Below are positions 6,941 to 15,432 of a stretch of DNA of 26,750 bases, piece after piece; positions within the stretch are counted from its first letter, which is position 1, and every line of letters begins with the position of its first letter. The notes under the pieces are model-generated. The model was given only the letters and a program-made list of their open reading frames with translations. It was not told where the DNA came from and made no database searches. A program made the translations under genes and the position numbers. The DNA comes from Acuticoccus sp039189655 (lineage in GTDB: Bacteria; Pseudomonadota; Alphaproteobacteria; Rhizobiales; Amorphaceae), in assembly GCA_039189655.1 (NCBI GenBank), contig JBCCYN010000048.1, positions 1 to 26,750 of the forward strand, given 5' to 3'.

Positions 6941-7747
6941 ATGGCACCTATGCATCCGCAAAATTCCGACCTCGACCTCATGCATCTCCTCGCAGATTGC
7001 GCATCCGATGCGATTTTGCCCCACTTTCGCGCCCTGCCAGGCGTGGAAAACAAGGCGCAGCAGGGTTTTGACCCGGTAACCGTTGCCGACCGGGAGGCCG
7101 AGCGAGCGATCCGCGATAGCCTCGCCGACCACCGGCCTCAAGACGGCATCTTTGGCGAGGAATTTCCGCCTACTGCCGGCACGTCGGGCCGCACCTGGAT
7201 TCTGGACCCCATCGATGGAACGCGGGGATTTATGGCGGGGCTACCCACCTGGGGTGTCCTCATTGCCGTTGCGGAAGGGGCTGAGCCCGTCGCCGGCATG
7301 ATGGCACAGCCCCTCGTGCGGGAACGTTTTTACGCCGGTCCTGGCGGTGCATTCATGGATAGTTATCGCGGCACTGAGGCCATCGCGACGCGGAGTTGCC
7401 GCCGCCTTGAAGACGCTGTGGTCGCATGCACGGCCCCCCAAGACTTTGATCAAACAATGCTCGACCTCGTGGAGAGGCTGTCGCGGCGCGTCCGTCTCGT
7501 TAGGTTCGGGGTGGACTGCTACGGCTACGCGGTGCTTGCGGCCGGGCATGTGGACATCGTGATCGAGACGGGCCTTAAACCCTTCGACATTGCGCCCTTC
7601 GTGCCCATCGTCGAGCGGTCAGGCGGGGTCCTCTTGGATCGCCACGGCGAGCGAATTGGAGGAACGATCCTCGACGGTTATGGCGGGGACGGCATTGCCG
7701 TCGGTGACCCAGCCCTAGTCGACGCGTTGATGGCTGAATTGGGGTGA
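6941..7747 (+). CDS. hisN: histidinol-phosphatase, inositol-monophosphatase family (HisN)
   Basis: The product (268 aa from ATG 6941; a start at 6950 is possible) carries the Mg2+ sites of the IMPase fold: VTVADREAE (Asp50), FGEEF (Glu73/74), WILDPIDGTRGFMAG (residues 87-100) and KPFDIAPFVPIVERSGG near the end. The DPIDGTRGFMAGLPTWG variant, with RGF in place of TNF, is typical of HisN, which converts histidinol phosphate to histidinol in histidine synthesis. It differs from the SuhB-type paralogue at 21673-22473. No clear ribosome-binding site precedes either ATG. The stop overlaps the next gene's GTG by 4 nt, so the two are co-translated. Confidence 0.88.
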   Translation: MAPMHPQNSDLDLMHLLADCASDAILPHFRALPGVENKAQQGFDPVTVADREAERAIRDSLADHRPQDGIFGEEFPPTAGTSGRTWILDPIDGTRGFMAGLPTWGVLIAVAEGAEPVAGMMAQPLVRERFYAGPGGAFMDSYRGTEAIATRSCRRLEDAVVACTAPQDFDQTMLDLVERLSRRVRLVRFGVDCYGYAVLAAGHVDIVIETGLKPFDIAPFVPIVERSGGVLLDRHGERIGGTILDGYGGDGIAVGDPALVDALMAELG

Positions 7748-8667
7748 CATCAGCCACACACGCTAAGCGCGGAAAATCCGCGAGCCAGACTAACGCCACC
7801 GTCCTTGGCACCATCGGCATGGTGATGTTCGCCGGCACACTGCCGGCCACGCAATTGGCGCTCGAGGGCTTTGGGCCTGTGTTTATCACCGCAAGCCGGG
7901 CTGTTCTTGCGGCGGCCCTTGCAGGTATCGCACTAGCGGCCTTTCGTGTTCCCCGGCCCAAGGGTGCGGACCTAAGGCGGCTTGGGATGATCGCGCTTTG
8001 CCTCGTCGTCGGGTTTCCGTTTTTTATCGGGATGGCGATGACGACGGTGGGAGCGGGGCATGGGGGTGTGGTGCTCGCCGTCATGCCTCTGGCCACAGCA
8101 GTTGCGGGCGCGCTCGTCGGCGGTGAGAGGCCGGGCCTTCTGTTTTGGTTTCTCGCCGCACTGGGAGGCGCAGTCGTGCTCCTCTTTACGCTCTCCGCCG
8201 CCAAGGGGGCCCTCACAGCAGGCGATCTCTTTCTAATGGTCGCGGCGGTGGTGGCGGCGTTCGGCTATGCCTATTCCGGTCTCCTCTCCCGGTCCGTTCC
8301 AGGCTGGTCGGTCATTGCGTGGGCGCTGGTTTTGAGCCTTCCGCTCACCCTCGCAGTAACCGTCCTGAGCGCACCGCCGACCCTACCCACCAGCGTCGTC
8401 GCCTGGACCGGGCTCATTTATCTTGGCGCCATCTCCATGTTTTTAGGGTTCGCCTTCTGGAACGTTGCGATGGCAATGGGCGGCATCGCCAAGACCGGGC
8501 AGATTCAGCTGCTGCAACCGTTTGTGACGATCGCAATGGCTGCTGCGGTCACCACGGAGACCATCGAATTGCGTCAGGTGGTGTTTGCCGCCGCGGTCGT
8601 CATCATTGTTGCTGCGGCCCAGAGGGCGCGAGTCGCCCGACCGCCGGCAAAAGCCAAGAAACTATGA
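7744..8667 (+). CDS. DMT-superfamily (EamA) transporter
   Basis: A GTG start overlaps the hisN stop (GTGA). The 307-aa protein has about ten hydrophobic helices in two similar halves, as in EamA pairs: helix 1 near TVLGTIGMVMFAGTLPATQLAL, the second half starting near GDLFLMVAAVVAAFGYAYSGLL. It ends with a basic tail PPAKAKKL. Members of this inner-membrane family export metabolites or amino acids by antiport, but the sequence does not reveal the substrate. The coupling to hisN is unusual for biosynthesis and may simply reflect compact gene order. Confidence 0.88.
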   Translation: MTSATHAKRGKSASQTNATVLGTIGMVMFAGTLPATQLALEGFGPVFITASRAVLAAALAGIALAAFRVPRPKGADLRRLGMIALCLVVGFPFFIGMAMTTVGAGHGGVVLAVMPLATAVAGALVGGERPGLLFWFLAALGGAVVLLFTLSAAKGALTAGDLFLMVAAVVAAFGYAYSGLLSRSVPGWSVIAWALVLSLPLTLAVTVLSAPPTLPTSVVAWTGLIYLGAISMFLGFAFWNVAMAMGGIAKTGQIQLLQPFVTIAMAAAVTTETIELRQVVFAAAVVIIVAAAQRARVARPPAKAKKL

Positions 8668-8727
8668 GGTTTTCTTGAAAGCAGCTTGAGTAGAAAGCGA
8701 GCTGGCTATTGTGCTTGAAGAGACGCC

Positions 8728-9552
8728 CTAGGAGGCTTGCGGCAGGATGAAGCGTTCAACGGCAGCGGCGACACCGTCTTCCTCGTTGCTGAGGGTTACA
8801 TGATGGGCTGCCGATTTCGCCGAGGGGCTCGCGTTTCCCATGGCAATGGCGAGACCGCCCGCTTTCAACATCGGGATATCGTTCTCGCGATCGCCAAAGA
8901 TCGCCATTTCACTGGTGGGGATGCCCATAATGCGTGACAGCGAAGCGACGAAGGTCCCTTTGTTGATGCCCGCGGGGCCGATGTCGAGGTAGTAGGCCTG
9001 TGAGCGCGCTACTGACGCCCGGTTTCCAAGGGCCTGCGCAAGGTCGCCCTCGCACTGGGCGAGACGATCAAAGTCCTTGCTCACTCCGACGATTTTGCCC
9101 GCGCGACCAATATGCGCCTCGAAATCTGAAACAACGGTCGGGTCGGTGGCAATGGTGTGGCGCTCATGATCAACGTAGTCGCCCGCGCCATCTAGCACCA
9201 ACCAGCGTCCGCTTGCGAAAAACCAAATCCCAACACCGGCTTCGGTGAGCCCCTCGATGGTGGCTCGCGCAACGTCTTCGTCGATGAAATGGCTCTCGAT
9301 CTCTGTGAGGTCAGGCTTTGCAATGGCGCCGCCGTTATAGCCCCCAAAGGGAAGCTGGAGCCCAACGTCGGCGATCAGCTTGCGCAAGCCAAAGGGCGGG
9401 CGACTACTGACGACAGTGAACCCGATACCAAGCTCAGCCAAGCGCGCGACCGCCGCGCGGGTGGCCGGGGTCACGCGTTTGTCGTGCGTGACCAGCGTGC
9501 CATCCACATCGGAGACAACGAGGCGGATGGCGTTTTGCGAACTGTCTGTCAT
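8728..9552 (-). CDS. Cof-type HAD-IIB sugar-phosphate phosphatase
   Basis: All four HAD motifs are present in 274 aa: VSDVDGTL (nucleophile Asp15, acid Asp17), FTVVSSRPP (motif II Ser), INKGTF (motif III Lys) and FGDRENDIPML (motif IV). The cap domain between motifs II and III is of the large type IIB (Cof). It starts inside the gntK stop (4-nt overlap). As last gene of the gnd-zwf-gntK operon, it may dephosphorylate a sugar phosphate of the pentose phosphate route as a repair or overflow step. That substrate is inference. The protein is cytosolic and full length. Confidence 0.9.
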   Translation of the reverse strand: MTDSSQNAIRLVVSDVDGTLVTHDKRVTPATRAAVARLAELGIGFTVVSSRPPFGLRKLIADVGLQLPFGGYNGGAIAKPDLTEIESHFIDEDVARATIEGLTEAGVGIWFFASGRWLVLDGAGDYVDHERHTIATDPTVVSDFEAHIGRAGKIVGVSKDFDRLAQCEGDLAQALGNRASVARSQAYYLDIGPAGINKGTFVASLSRIMGIPTSEMAIFGDRENDIPMLKAGGLAIAMGNASPSAKSAAHHVTLSNEEDGVAAAVERFILPQAS

Positions 9553-10148
9553 GGGCCAGGGGGGAGCGTGTCGCCGATGTCAGCTTGCAGTCTTGAGACG
9601 ATGGCGCTGACAATTTCGCGCGGATGCTGATCGATACCGACCGTTATGGGGTCTTCGTCGGCGGTCGGCGGCTCCAGCGTGGCGAACTGGCTGTCCAGCA
9701 GCGTGGATGGCATAAAGTGGCCGTGACGCATGCACAAACGCTCGCTAATGAGATCGGGAGTCCCCTCCAAATAAATCATCCTGACGAAGCCACCAAGGTC
9801 TCCCACGAGTAGATCGCGATAGACCCGCTTTAGGGCAGAACACGCGACCACCCCGTGATGGCCGCGCTCGTGATTGGATTTGATCCATTTTGCGATGGCA
9901 TGGAGCCAGGGCCATCGATCTTCGTCAGTCAGCGCGGTACCGCTTTTCATCTTGGCAATGTTCTCGGGCGGGTGAAACCAGTCCGCATCCTCGAACTGCC
10001 AACCAATGCGGTTGGCGAGTATCGACGCGACCGTTGTCTTTCCGGAGCCTGAAACGCCGATCACCACAAGGACGGATGGCGCCGGGTGTCGGGCGTCGTC
10101 GTTCGATCCGCCGCTTTCCGGTTTGCCGGTCACCCCAGCGGCCGCCAT
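9549..10148 (-). CDS. gntK: gluconokinase
   Basis: Walker A GVSGSGKTT follows a 30-residue leader. Then come the gluconokinase marks FEDADWFHPPENIAKM and ALTDEDRWPWL, ACSALKRVYRDLL, FVRMIYLEGT and RHGHFMPSTLLDSQFATLE. This is the classical small cytosolic family (thermoresistant type) that phosphorylates D-gluconate to 6-phosphogluconate with ATP, the substrate of Gnd next door. The ATG overlaps the zwf 3' end by 19 nt and its stop overlaps the HAD gene by 4 nt. The N-terminal leader is longer than in most homologues; a later start is not supported by a better ribosome-binding site. Confidence 0.94.
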   Translation of the reverse strand: MAAAGVTGKPESGGSNDDARHPAPSVLVVIGVSGSGKTTVASILANRIGWQFEDADWFHPPENIAKMKSGTALTDEDRWPWLHAIAKWIKSNHERGHHGVVACSALKRVYRDLLVGDLGGFVRMIYLEGTPDLISERLCMRHGHFMPSTLLDSQFATLEPPTADEDPITVGIDQHPREIVSAIVSRLQADIGDTLPPGP

Positions 10149-11662
10149 GACCGACCGTCCCTTTCTAAAAGCTCGTCAGCTTCGGCGGGGCCTCGACTAC
10201 CGGCGGGATAGGTGGCCATGGGTAATTCGTTAGCACCGAACGCCTCCAGTAAAGGTTCCACGACCCGCCATCCTTCCTCGATGTTGTCGGCACGCTGGAA
10301 CAACGTCAGATCTCCGATCATGGCGTCGTAAATCAGCGTCTCGTATCCCGTTGCAGGCTCGGTGGCAAAGTAATCGCTATACAAAAAACCCATGGTCACG
10401 CAGTCCACTTTGACGTCCGGGCCGGGCAACTTTGCGCCGAACTGAAGGCTGATGCCTTCATCCGGTTGGATTTGCAGTATGAGCCAATTTGCGATCATAG
10501 CGTCGCGGGCAGAGGTGTCGCGAAATAAAGAAAGCGGAGGGTCTTTGAAGCGGATGGCGATTTCCGTGTCGCGCTCGCTCATCGACTTACCGGTGCGCAG
10601 ATAAAACGGCACGCCCGCCCAGCGCCAGTTGTCTATTTCAAGACGCATGGCGACGTACGTCTCGGTGCTTGAGGACGGGTTCACCTTCGGCTCGTCGCGG
10701 TAGTTGGCAACCACCTTGTCGTTCACGATTCCGGCACCATACTGGGCACGCACGACACATCTTTCGATGTCGGCATCGAAGGAGTTGACCGCATTCAGCA
10801 CATCTTGCTTGCGATCGCGCACGGCGTCTGGGGCAAAGGATGTGGGTGGTTCCATGGCGATCATGGTGAGCAGCTGAAACAGATGGTTCGGCACCATATC
10901 ACGCAACGCGCCGGTACCGTCATAAAACGATCCCCGCGTCCCCACACCGACGGTTTCCGCCACGGTGATTTGGACATGATCGATCCTATCGCGGTTCCAC
11001 ATGGGCTCGAAGAACCCGTTGCCGAACCGGAATGCCATTATGTTCTGGACCGTCTCTTTGCCAAGGAAGTGATCGATACGGAAAATCTGATCTTCGCGCA
11101 GGACCCGAAGCACCTCTTCATTGAGGGCTTTGGCCGAACGCAGATCGTTCCCGAAGGGCTTCTCGATGACCACACGACGCCAGCGACCGCCGCGCTCGTC
11201 GACAAGCCCGCACTTGCCAAGGACATCCACAATGGGACCGAAGAGCTTCGCCGCCACTGCGAGGTAGAATAGGGCGTTGCCCTCCAGCTCACCCCCAATG
11301 CTTTTGAGGAAGGACGCATCGGTGGCATCGCCGCGCTTGTAGACGAGCCGACCCACAACCCTCTCCCAGGCCGCTTTGTCGATATTTTCGGCGGTGAACT
11401 CGCCTGTCTTATCGGCGACGAACTTTGAAAACGCCGTTTCAAATTCCGTGCGCAGTCGCGCGGCAGAAGTGTCCTGGCGCCCGATGGCTAAGATCCGGAA
11501 ATCATCCGGCAATAGACCCCAGCGGGATAGATTATAAAGCGCGGGGACGAGTAGCCGCCGTGTCAAATCCCCGGTAGCTCCAAAAATGACCAGGGTGCAT
11601 GGCGGCGCCGGCCCGCGAGCCGGTGCCCTTTGCCGGTCGGCAGACGTCGCGCCGTTGCTCAT
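10130..11662 (-). CDS. zwf: glucose-6-phosphate 1-dehydrogenase
   Basis: The 510-aa protein is full length. Residues 25-33 hold the nucleotide-binding FGATGDL, residues 166-171 IEKPFG, and residues 195-203 the active-site signature RIDHFLGKE. Further family blocks are FEPMWNRDRIDHVQIT, GVGTRGSFYDGTGALRDMVPNHLFQLL and PFYLRTGKSM. It oxidises glucose 6-phosphate to 6-phosphogluconolactone with NADP+ and opens the oxidative pentose phosphate or Entner-Doudoroff route. The ATG overlaps the gnd stop (ATGA). The lactonase gene pgl, often found beside zwf, is not in this cluster. Confidence 0.97.
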   Translation of the reverse strand: MSNGATSADRQRAPARGPAPPCTLVIFGATGDLTRRLLVPALYNLSRWGLLPDDFRILAIGRQDTSAARLRTEFETAFSKFVADKTGEFTAENIDKAAWERVVGRLVYKRGDATDASFLKSIGGELEGNALFYLAVAAKLFGPIVDVLGKCGLVDERGGRWRRVVIEKPFGNDLRSAKALNEEVLRVLREDQIFRIDHFLGKETVQNIMAFRFGNGFFEPMWNRDRIDHVQITVAETVGVGTRGSFYDGTGALRDMVPNHLFQLLTMIAMEPPTSFAPDAVRDRKQDVLNAVNSFDADIERCVVRAQYGAGIVNDKVVANYRDEPKVNPSSSTETYVAMRLEIDNWRWAGVPFYLRTGKSMSERDTEIAIRFKDPPLSLFRDTSARDAMIANWLILQIQPDEGISLQFGAKLPGPDVKVDCVTMGFLYSDYFATEPATGYETLIYDAMIGDLTLFQRADNIEEGWRVVEPLLEAFGANELPMATYPAGSRGPAEADELLERDGRSWRPLG

Positions 11663-12633
11663 TTGGGCTCCTGATGGCCACCAAAACCTTTGCGCATGGC
11701 CGAAAGCAACTTATCGCCGAAACTCACGGCTTGGCGTGAGCGGAAGCGTTGATAAAGTGCAGCCGATAGCACCGTTGCGGGCACCGCTTGCTCGATCGCG
11801 GCATTGATCGTCCACCGACCTTCGCCCGAGTCCTGCACGTAGCCGCTGAAACCTTCGAGGTCGTTGTCGGCGAACAGTGCGTCCGCGGTCAGGTCGAGTA
11901 GCCAAGACGAGATAACGCTACCGCGACGCCACACTTCGGCGACCTCCGATAAATCAAGGTCAAAGCGCTGCTCGGCCGGCAATTCGTCTTTGTTGGCCGC
12001 GCGTAAGATGTCGAAGCCCTCCGCGTAGGCTTGCATCAACCCGTACTCGATGGCGTTGTGCACCATCTTGACGTAGTGCCCCGCGCCGGCGGGTCCTGCG
12101 TGGATGTAGCCGTTTTCTGCCCGGGACGGCTCGCCATCGCGGCCCAGTGTGCGGTCGATGTTGCCCACACCAGGCGCCAGGGTTTTGAAGATCGGATCCA
12201 ATCGGTCGACGATTTCCTTCTCGCCGCCGATCATCATGCAGTAGCCGCGTTCAAGCCCCCAGACGCCGCCGGATGTACCCACGTCCACGTAGTGGATCCC
12301 CTTCGGCTTTAGGGCAGCAGCCCGGCGAATGTCGTCTTTGAAGAAGGTGTTGCCGCCATCGATGATGGTGTCGCCGGGCTCCATCACTTCACCCAGCCTT
12401 GTGACGGCATCGTCGGTCGCGTCACCGGCTGGGAGCATCACCCAAGCAACGCGAGGCTTCTGGAGCACCGCCACCAGCGCTGCAAGGCCGTCGGTGGGTG
12501 CCGCCCCCTCTGCGGCGAGGCCTGCCACTGCGTCTTTGTTACGGTCGTAGACAACGGTAGTGTGCCCGTTGAGCATGAGCCGGCGTACTATATTGCCGCC
12601 CATGCGCCCCAGGCCGATCATTCCGAGCTGCAT
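11659..12633 (-). CDS. gnd: 6-phosphogluconate dehydrogenase (decarboxylating), short NAD-type
   Basis: The N-terminal Rossmann motif is GMIGLGRMG (residues 4-12). It is followed by IIDGGNTFFKDD, VDVGTSGGVWGLERGYCMMIGG and GHYVKMVHNAIEYGLMQAYAEGFDIL, with the catalytic Lys/Asn in KMVHN. Length 324 aa matches the short GndA/YqeC-like class rather than the 470-aa enteric form; the short class often prefers NAD+. It decarboxylates 6-phosphogluconate to ribulose 5-phosphate. The ATG at 12633 has GAGAGGA a few bases upstream. It is the first gene of the gnd-zwf-gntK-HAD operon, all coupled by overlaps, so a promoter should lie at 12640-12720. Confidence 0.95.
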   Translation of the reverse strand: MQLGMIGLGRMGGNIVRRLMLNGHTTVVYDRNKDAVAGLAAEGAAPTDGLAALVAVLQKPRVAWVMLPAGDATDDAVTRLGEVMEPGDTIIDGGNTFFKDDIRRAAALKPKGIHYVDVGTSGGVWGLERGYCMMIGGEKEIVDRLDPIFKTLAPGVGNIDRTLGRDGEPSRAENGYIHAGPAGAGHYVKMVHNAIEYGLMQAYAEGFDILRAANKDELPAEQRFDLDLSEVAEVWRRGSVISSWLLDLTADALFADNDLEGFSGYVQDSGEGRWTINAAIEQAVPATVLSAALYQRFRSRQAVSFGDKLLSAMRKGFGGHQEPK

Positions 12634-13066
12634 ATGATCCTCTCGTGGTGAGGTTAGGTTTGCAGACGCGTGCTACTCTACGACACGGCGACGACGTTGC
12701 CGCGTAAACCATTTGGGCTGCGAAGCCAAACTTCCGCGTGTTGTCCTCCCCCGTTCTAGCATTGCGGCGAAGAGGCAGATCCCCCTGGTGGCCGCGACCC
12801 GAGCGTGGCCAACCCGTTTGGCATGAGTATCCACTCAACGCGCTGTGCCTTCCCCATGCGCCAACCTACGCGGCGAATCGGTGATGGCCAACTCGGCGAA
12901 TTGAAGGGAGTGGTCTGCGCCGGGGAAGTGAAAGGGTGGTCCCACGGTTCCTTCACTGCCCGCGATACCGCAGCCATCAGCATCCGTACCGCCAGCGTCG
13001 CCGAGCGGGACCACAAGAGGGCCAAAACCTAATTCGGTCAGCATCGAGTGTGATCGGCGGTTTTTG
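12634..13066. other. 433-nt stretch, gnd leader and no supported gene
   Basis: It holds the minus-strand leader of gnd, with the ribosome-binding site next to 12633. The rest carries only overlapping short frames on both strands (for example 12805-13032 plus and 12835-13044 minus). None has a recognisable motif or a ribosome-binding site. Confidence 0.55.
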
Positions 13067-13778
13067 TCAGCGCACGAGCTTGGGAGTGAAGCGACCGGTT
13101 CGACGGCAGTACTTTCGAAAAGAGTCCCCGAACGTCGTCTCCATCATCGCTAGCTCTGGCCCGACGCGCACAGCGTAAAGAGCAAGAAATGCGACGACGC
13201 CGGCGGGCCCAGCAATCGATTTGTCAAGGAAACAGGTCTGTGCGCCGGCGATCAAGAACAATGCGCTATACAGGGATGTCGTACACGCCGGGAGACGCCG
13301 GAGGTGACGAGTGCTGTTCGTCCCGAATTTCTAGCACCGGCGACCAGTACACGCCGAGGTCGACATGAGACCTGAAGAATAGCCATAGACCCACCAGGGC
13401 AAGAAGGAGCCCCACAGGCAGTATCGCCATCGGATGGCGATAGGAGGAAAAATCAAGAAATGGCGTTGCGATCATCATGATTGGCACCCAGGCCGTACCG
13501 AACCCCACAAGCGTGACCATCCACTTCTCGCGCGTCGGGAATGACGTGTGGCTAATTGGAAGGGGAGCGCTGCGGGTCAGGATGACCCGGATCATGTTGA
13601 GAGCGAGCATCATCGCAAAAAAGAGTATAATGCCGGCGTTGAGGCGTTCTTGCGAGAGCGCCGCCCCAAAGATGGCGGCGGCGAAGCCGATGGGGATAGC
13701 AAGCTTCCGGTAAAGCGGAGGCGTGAATACTTCAAAAACGAAGCCATCGCCAAGTATCCTCCAGCCAAAATCCATCAC
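13067..13778 (-). pseudogene. isoprenylcysteine carboxyl methyltransferase-like membrane protein, frameshifted
   Basis: The minus-strand frame from 13778 gives about four membrane helices, then GLWLFFRSHVDLGVYWSPVLEIRDEQH. It shifts near 13315: another frame supplies LVTSGV-RRVRHP, and a third, after a missing base near 13270, gives MYSALFLIAGAQ and ends EATFGDSFRKYCRRTGRF-like at 13067. Together these form the S-adenosylmethionine-binding ICMT/NnrU-like signature (LVTSGVYRYVRHPMY...FG..Y..Y..RTGRF). Two single-base losses break exactly the cofactor-binding motif. Either the gene is dead or the assembly has two errors. It was probably a small integral membrane methyltransferase; the substrate is unknown. 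Confidence 0.75.
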
Positions 13779-14107
13779 ATTGCCTGCGACCGTTATTCCG
13801 CGCTGGCGGTTATCATACGAACTTATCTGCTTGATTGATTGCAGGACGAACGTCGGGTGTGGGTAGAACTCACCAGTATGTTTTGGGGCACCACAGCTGG
13901 TACGGCCGAGCCGCCGTTTCGCTCCACCCGATCATTGCTTCACGCGCCGAAAGGACGGCTCCAAGGCGTTGCCGATTTCACCGGGGCAGCCGCCAATCCT
14001 GGCAATGCCTGCCTTCGGCTAATGCGGCAACCCACTGGTCTTGGCGTCCCAAGCGTTGAGCAGTCCCGTCGCCCGCTACGCGGTCTTACGTGCTGGTCGA
14101 ATGCGCT
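13779..14107. other. 329-nt stretch without a supported gene
   Basis: It lies between the start of the ICMT-like relic and the cupin gene end. Plus-strand frames at 13835 and 13839 exist but lack known motifs and ribosome-binding sites. I see no repeat or RNA. Confidence 0.5.
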
Positions 14108-14539
14108 TCATTGCATCTGGTCTTTGATCCCAGGCGCCGGCGCTTCGTCGTCCAGGACCACGAGCTGAAGGCGGATGGGACCACTGCGAGCGGCGACCCA
14201 GTGATCAATCCCCGCAGGAACGGTGAGGACGCTGCCTGCTGGAAATACTCGTTCTTTGGCCTCGTCAATTTGACTTCCATCGCCCCAGGACAATTCACCT
14301 GAGACCACCGTCAGAATGCGCAGCGAACCCATCGCAGCATGGGGCGGGATAACATCGCCTGCCTTAACGTCGAGGAAAACCACAGCAGGCGTACCGTCTT
14401 CGGCGATTGCAAGTGGTGTCAACTCGGCAATCTCATGGACGATCCGCTTATCGAGCGCATCGACGTCAATCAGATCAGCGCCGGAAAGAGCAGCATTGGG
14501 TAGCGCAACCACGGCAATAGCGGCCAAAAGCAAACGCAT
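14108..14539 (-). CDS. periplasmic cupin-domain protein
   Basis: The 143-aa product begins with a signal peptide, MRLLLAAIAVVALPNAALSGA, with a likely cut near residue 20. The mature part is a single cupin barrel: VVFLDVKAGDVIPPHAAMGSLRILTVVSGELSWGDG (first motif with His) and FPAGSVLTVPAGIDHWVAARSG (second motif with His), ending in VVLDDEAP. The ATG has TGGAG about 10 nt upstream. Small exported cupins of this type may bind a metal or a small ligand; no enzyme activity can be assigned. It is a lone minus-strand gene. Confidence 0.8.
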   Translation of the reverse strand: MRLLLAAIAVVALPNAALSGADLIDVDALDKRIVHEIAELTPLAIAEDGTPAVVFLDVKAGDVIPPHAAMGSLRILTVVSGELSWGDGSQIDEAKERVFPAGSVLTVPAGIDHWVAARSGPIRLQLVVLDDEAPAPGIKDQMQ

Positions 14540-14920
14540 AGGAGGCTCCAGATTGGCCCGCGCGGTTCAAAGCCACGGGGCTGGGTGTGTTCGACAGAAC
14601 TGTGCCGAGCGCATGACGAAGAAGCTGCCCGTCGTGGGCGGCTGGGAATGAAGATCGTTGGTGAGAGCATCCCAAGGGCTTCTGCGGAGTGGACGATTAG
14701 TATCGCCACCAGAACGAACTGCAGACCAAATCGCGATCCTTCCTTCGCAACGGCGTGGGCGAACGTCTTGATGCGAGGTGCGGCGGCGCTGAGCCACGCT
14801 CGGTGGAAGACAACGGCTCCCACAAGCCGACGCTTTGAGCGCCGCACTGCCAGCTACCATCCAAGTATTCTGGCGTATCGTCCATAGCCCGATGTCCGCC
14901 ATCGCATTCGTGATATCTTA
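14540..14920. other. intergenic stretch before the Rrf2 regulator
   Basis: Minus-strand frames here (14470-14847, 14567-14902) overlap each other and resemble nothing I know. A hydrophobic run FGLQFVLVAILIVHSAEALG may be the relic of a membrane protein. No gene is supported. Confidence 0.4.
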
Positions 14921-14941
14921 ATTGGTATTGAAAATACCGAT
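14921..14941. promoter_or_regulatory. palindromic operator upstream of the NsrR-type gene
   Basis: GGTATT-GAA-AATACC is a perfect 6-3-6 inverted repeat inside a longer near-symmetrical AT-rich site, 57 nt before the ATG at 14998. Size and symmetry resemble Rrf2-family (NsrR) operators, so autoregulation is likely. Confidence 0.6.
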
Positions 14942-14997
14942 TATAGGCATTACTCGTTGAATGCAAGCGATTCTGTAGCAAGGTAGCCAGCCCCCTT

Positions 14998-15432
14998 ATG
15001 CGCCTGACAAGCTTCACGGATTTTGGTCTTAGGGCCTTAATGCGCATGGCCTCTGATCCGGACCGGACCTACTCGACCGCAGAAATAGCGGAAGAATTCG
15101 GGATCTCGCGCAACCACCTGACCAAAGCCATGGCAGCTATGGCAGCGGCTGGGATTGTCGTTACGCAGCGGGGGACCGGTGGCGGCGCAAAGCTTGCGCG
15201 ACCGGCAGATCAACTCGGGCTAGGCGATATCGTAGCCGTTCTAGAGCGGGGGTCTGTGTTGGTTGAGTGTTTTGCCGCGGACGGTGGCGCCTGCGTCATC
15301 ACCGAGCAATGTAGGCTCAAAAGGCTTCTTGCTGTTGCGCAGAATCGCTTCCTGGAGGAACTCAATCGGCACACGCTAGCCGACTGCGCGCTGCGTCTGC
15401 AAAATCAGGCGATCAACCCCCAGACGTTTTGA
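14998..15432 (+). CDS. nsrR: Rrf2-family iron-sulphur transcriptional regulator, NsrR-like
   Basis: The 144-aa protein has an N-terminal winged helix (MRLTSFTDFGLRALMRMA, then YSTAEIAEEFGISRNHLTKAMAAMAAAGIVVTQRGTGGGAKLARPA). Three cysteines lie in the cluster loop: Cys91 (LVECF), Cys99 and Cys105 (ITEQCRLKRLL). Helix six is followed by LNRHTLADCAL, as in NsrR. NsrR holds a [4Fe-4S] or [2Fe-2S] cluster that nitric oxide destroys, releasing genes for nitric oxide defence. The Cys spacing differs slightly from E. coli NsrR, so a related iron or redox sensor cannot be ruled out. No hmp or other nitric-oxide gene is adjacent. Confidence 0.85.
   Translation: MRLTSFTDFGLRALMRMASDPDRTYSTAEIAEEFGISRNHLTKAMAAMAAAGIVVTQRGTGGGAKLARPADQLGLGDIVAVLERGSVLVECFAADGGACVITEQCRLKRLLAVAQNRFLEELNRHTLADCALRLQNQAINPQTF

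Noticed and set aside
7575..8216. Minus-strand frame across hisN and the transporter
   Set aside because: Ala/Pro/Arg-rich shadow of two convincing plus-strand genes.
12805..13044. Overlapping frames on both strands upstream of gnd
   Set aside because: No motif, no ribosome-binding site, and the frames exclude each other.
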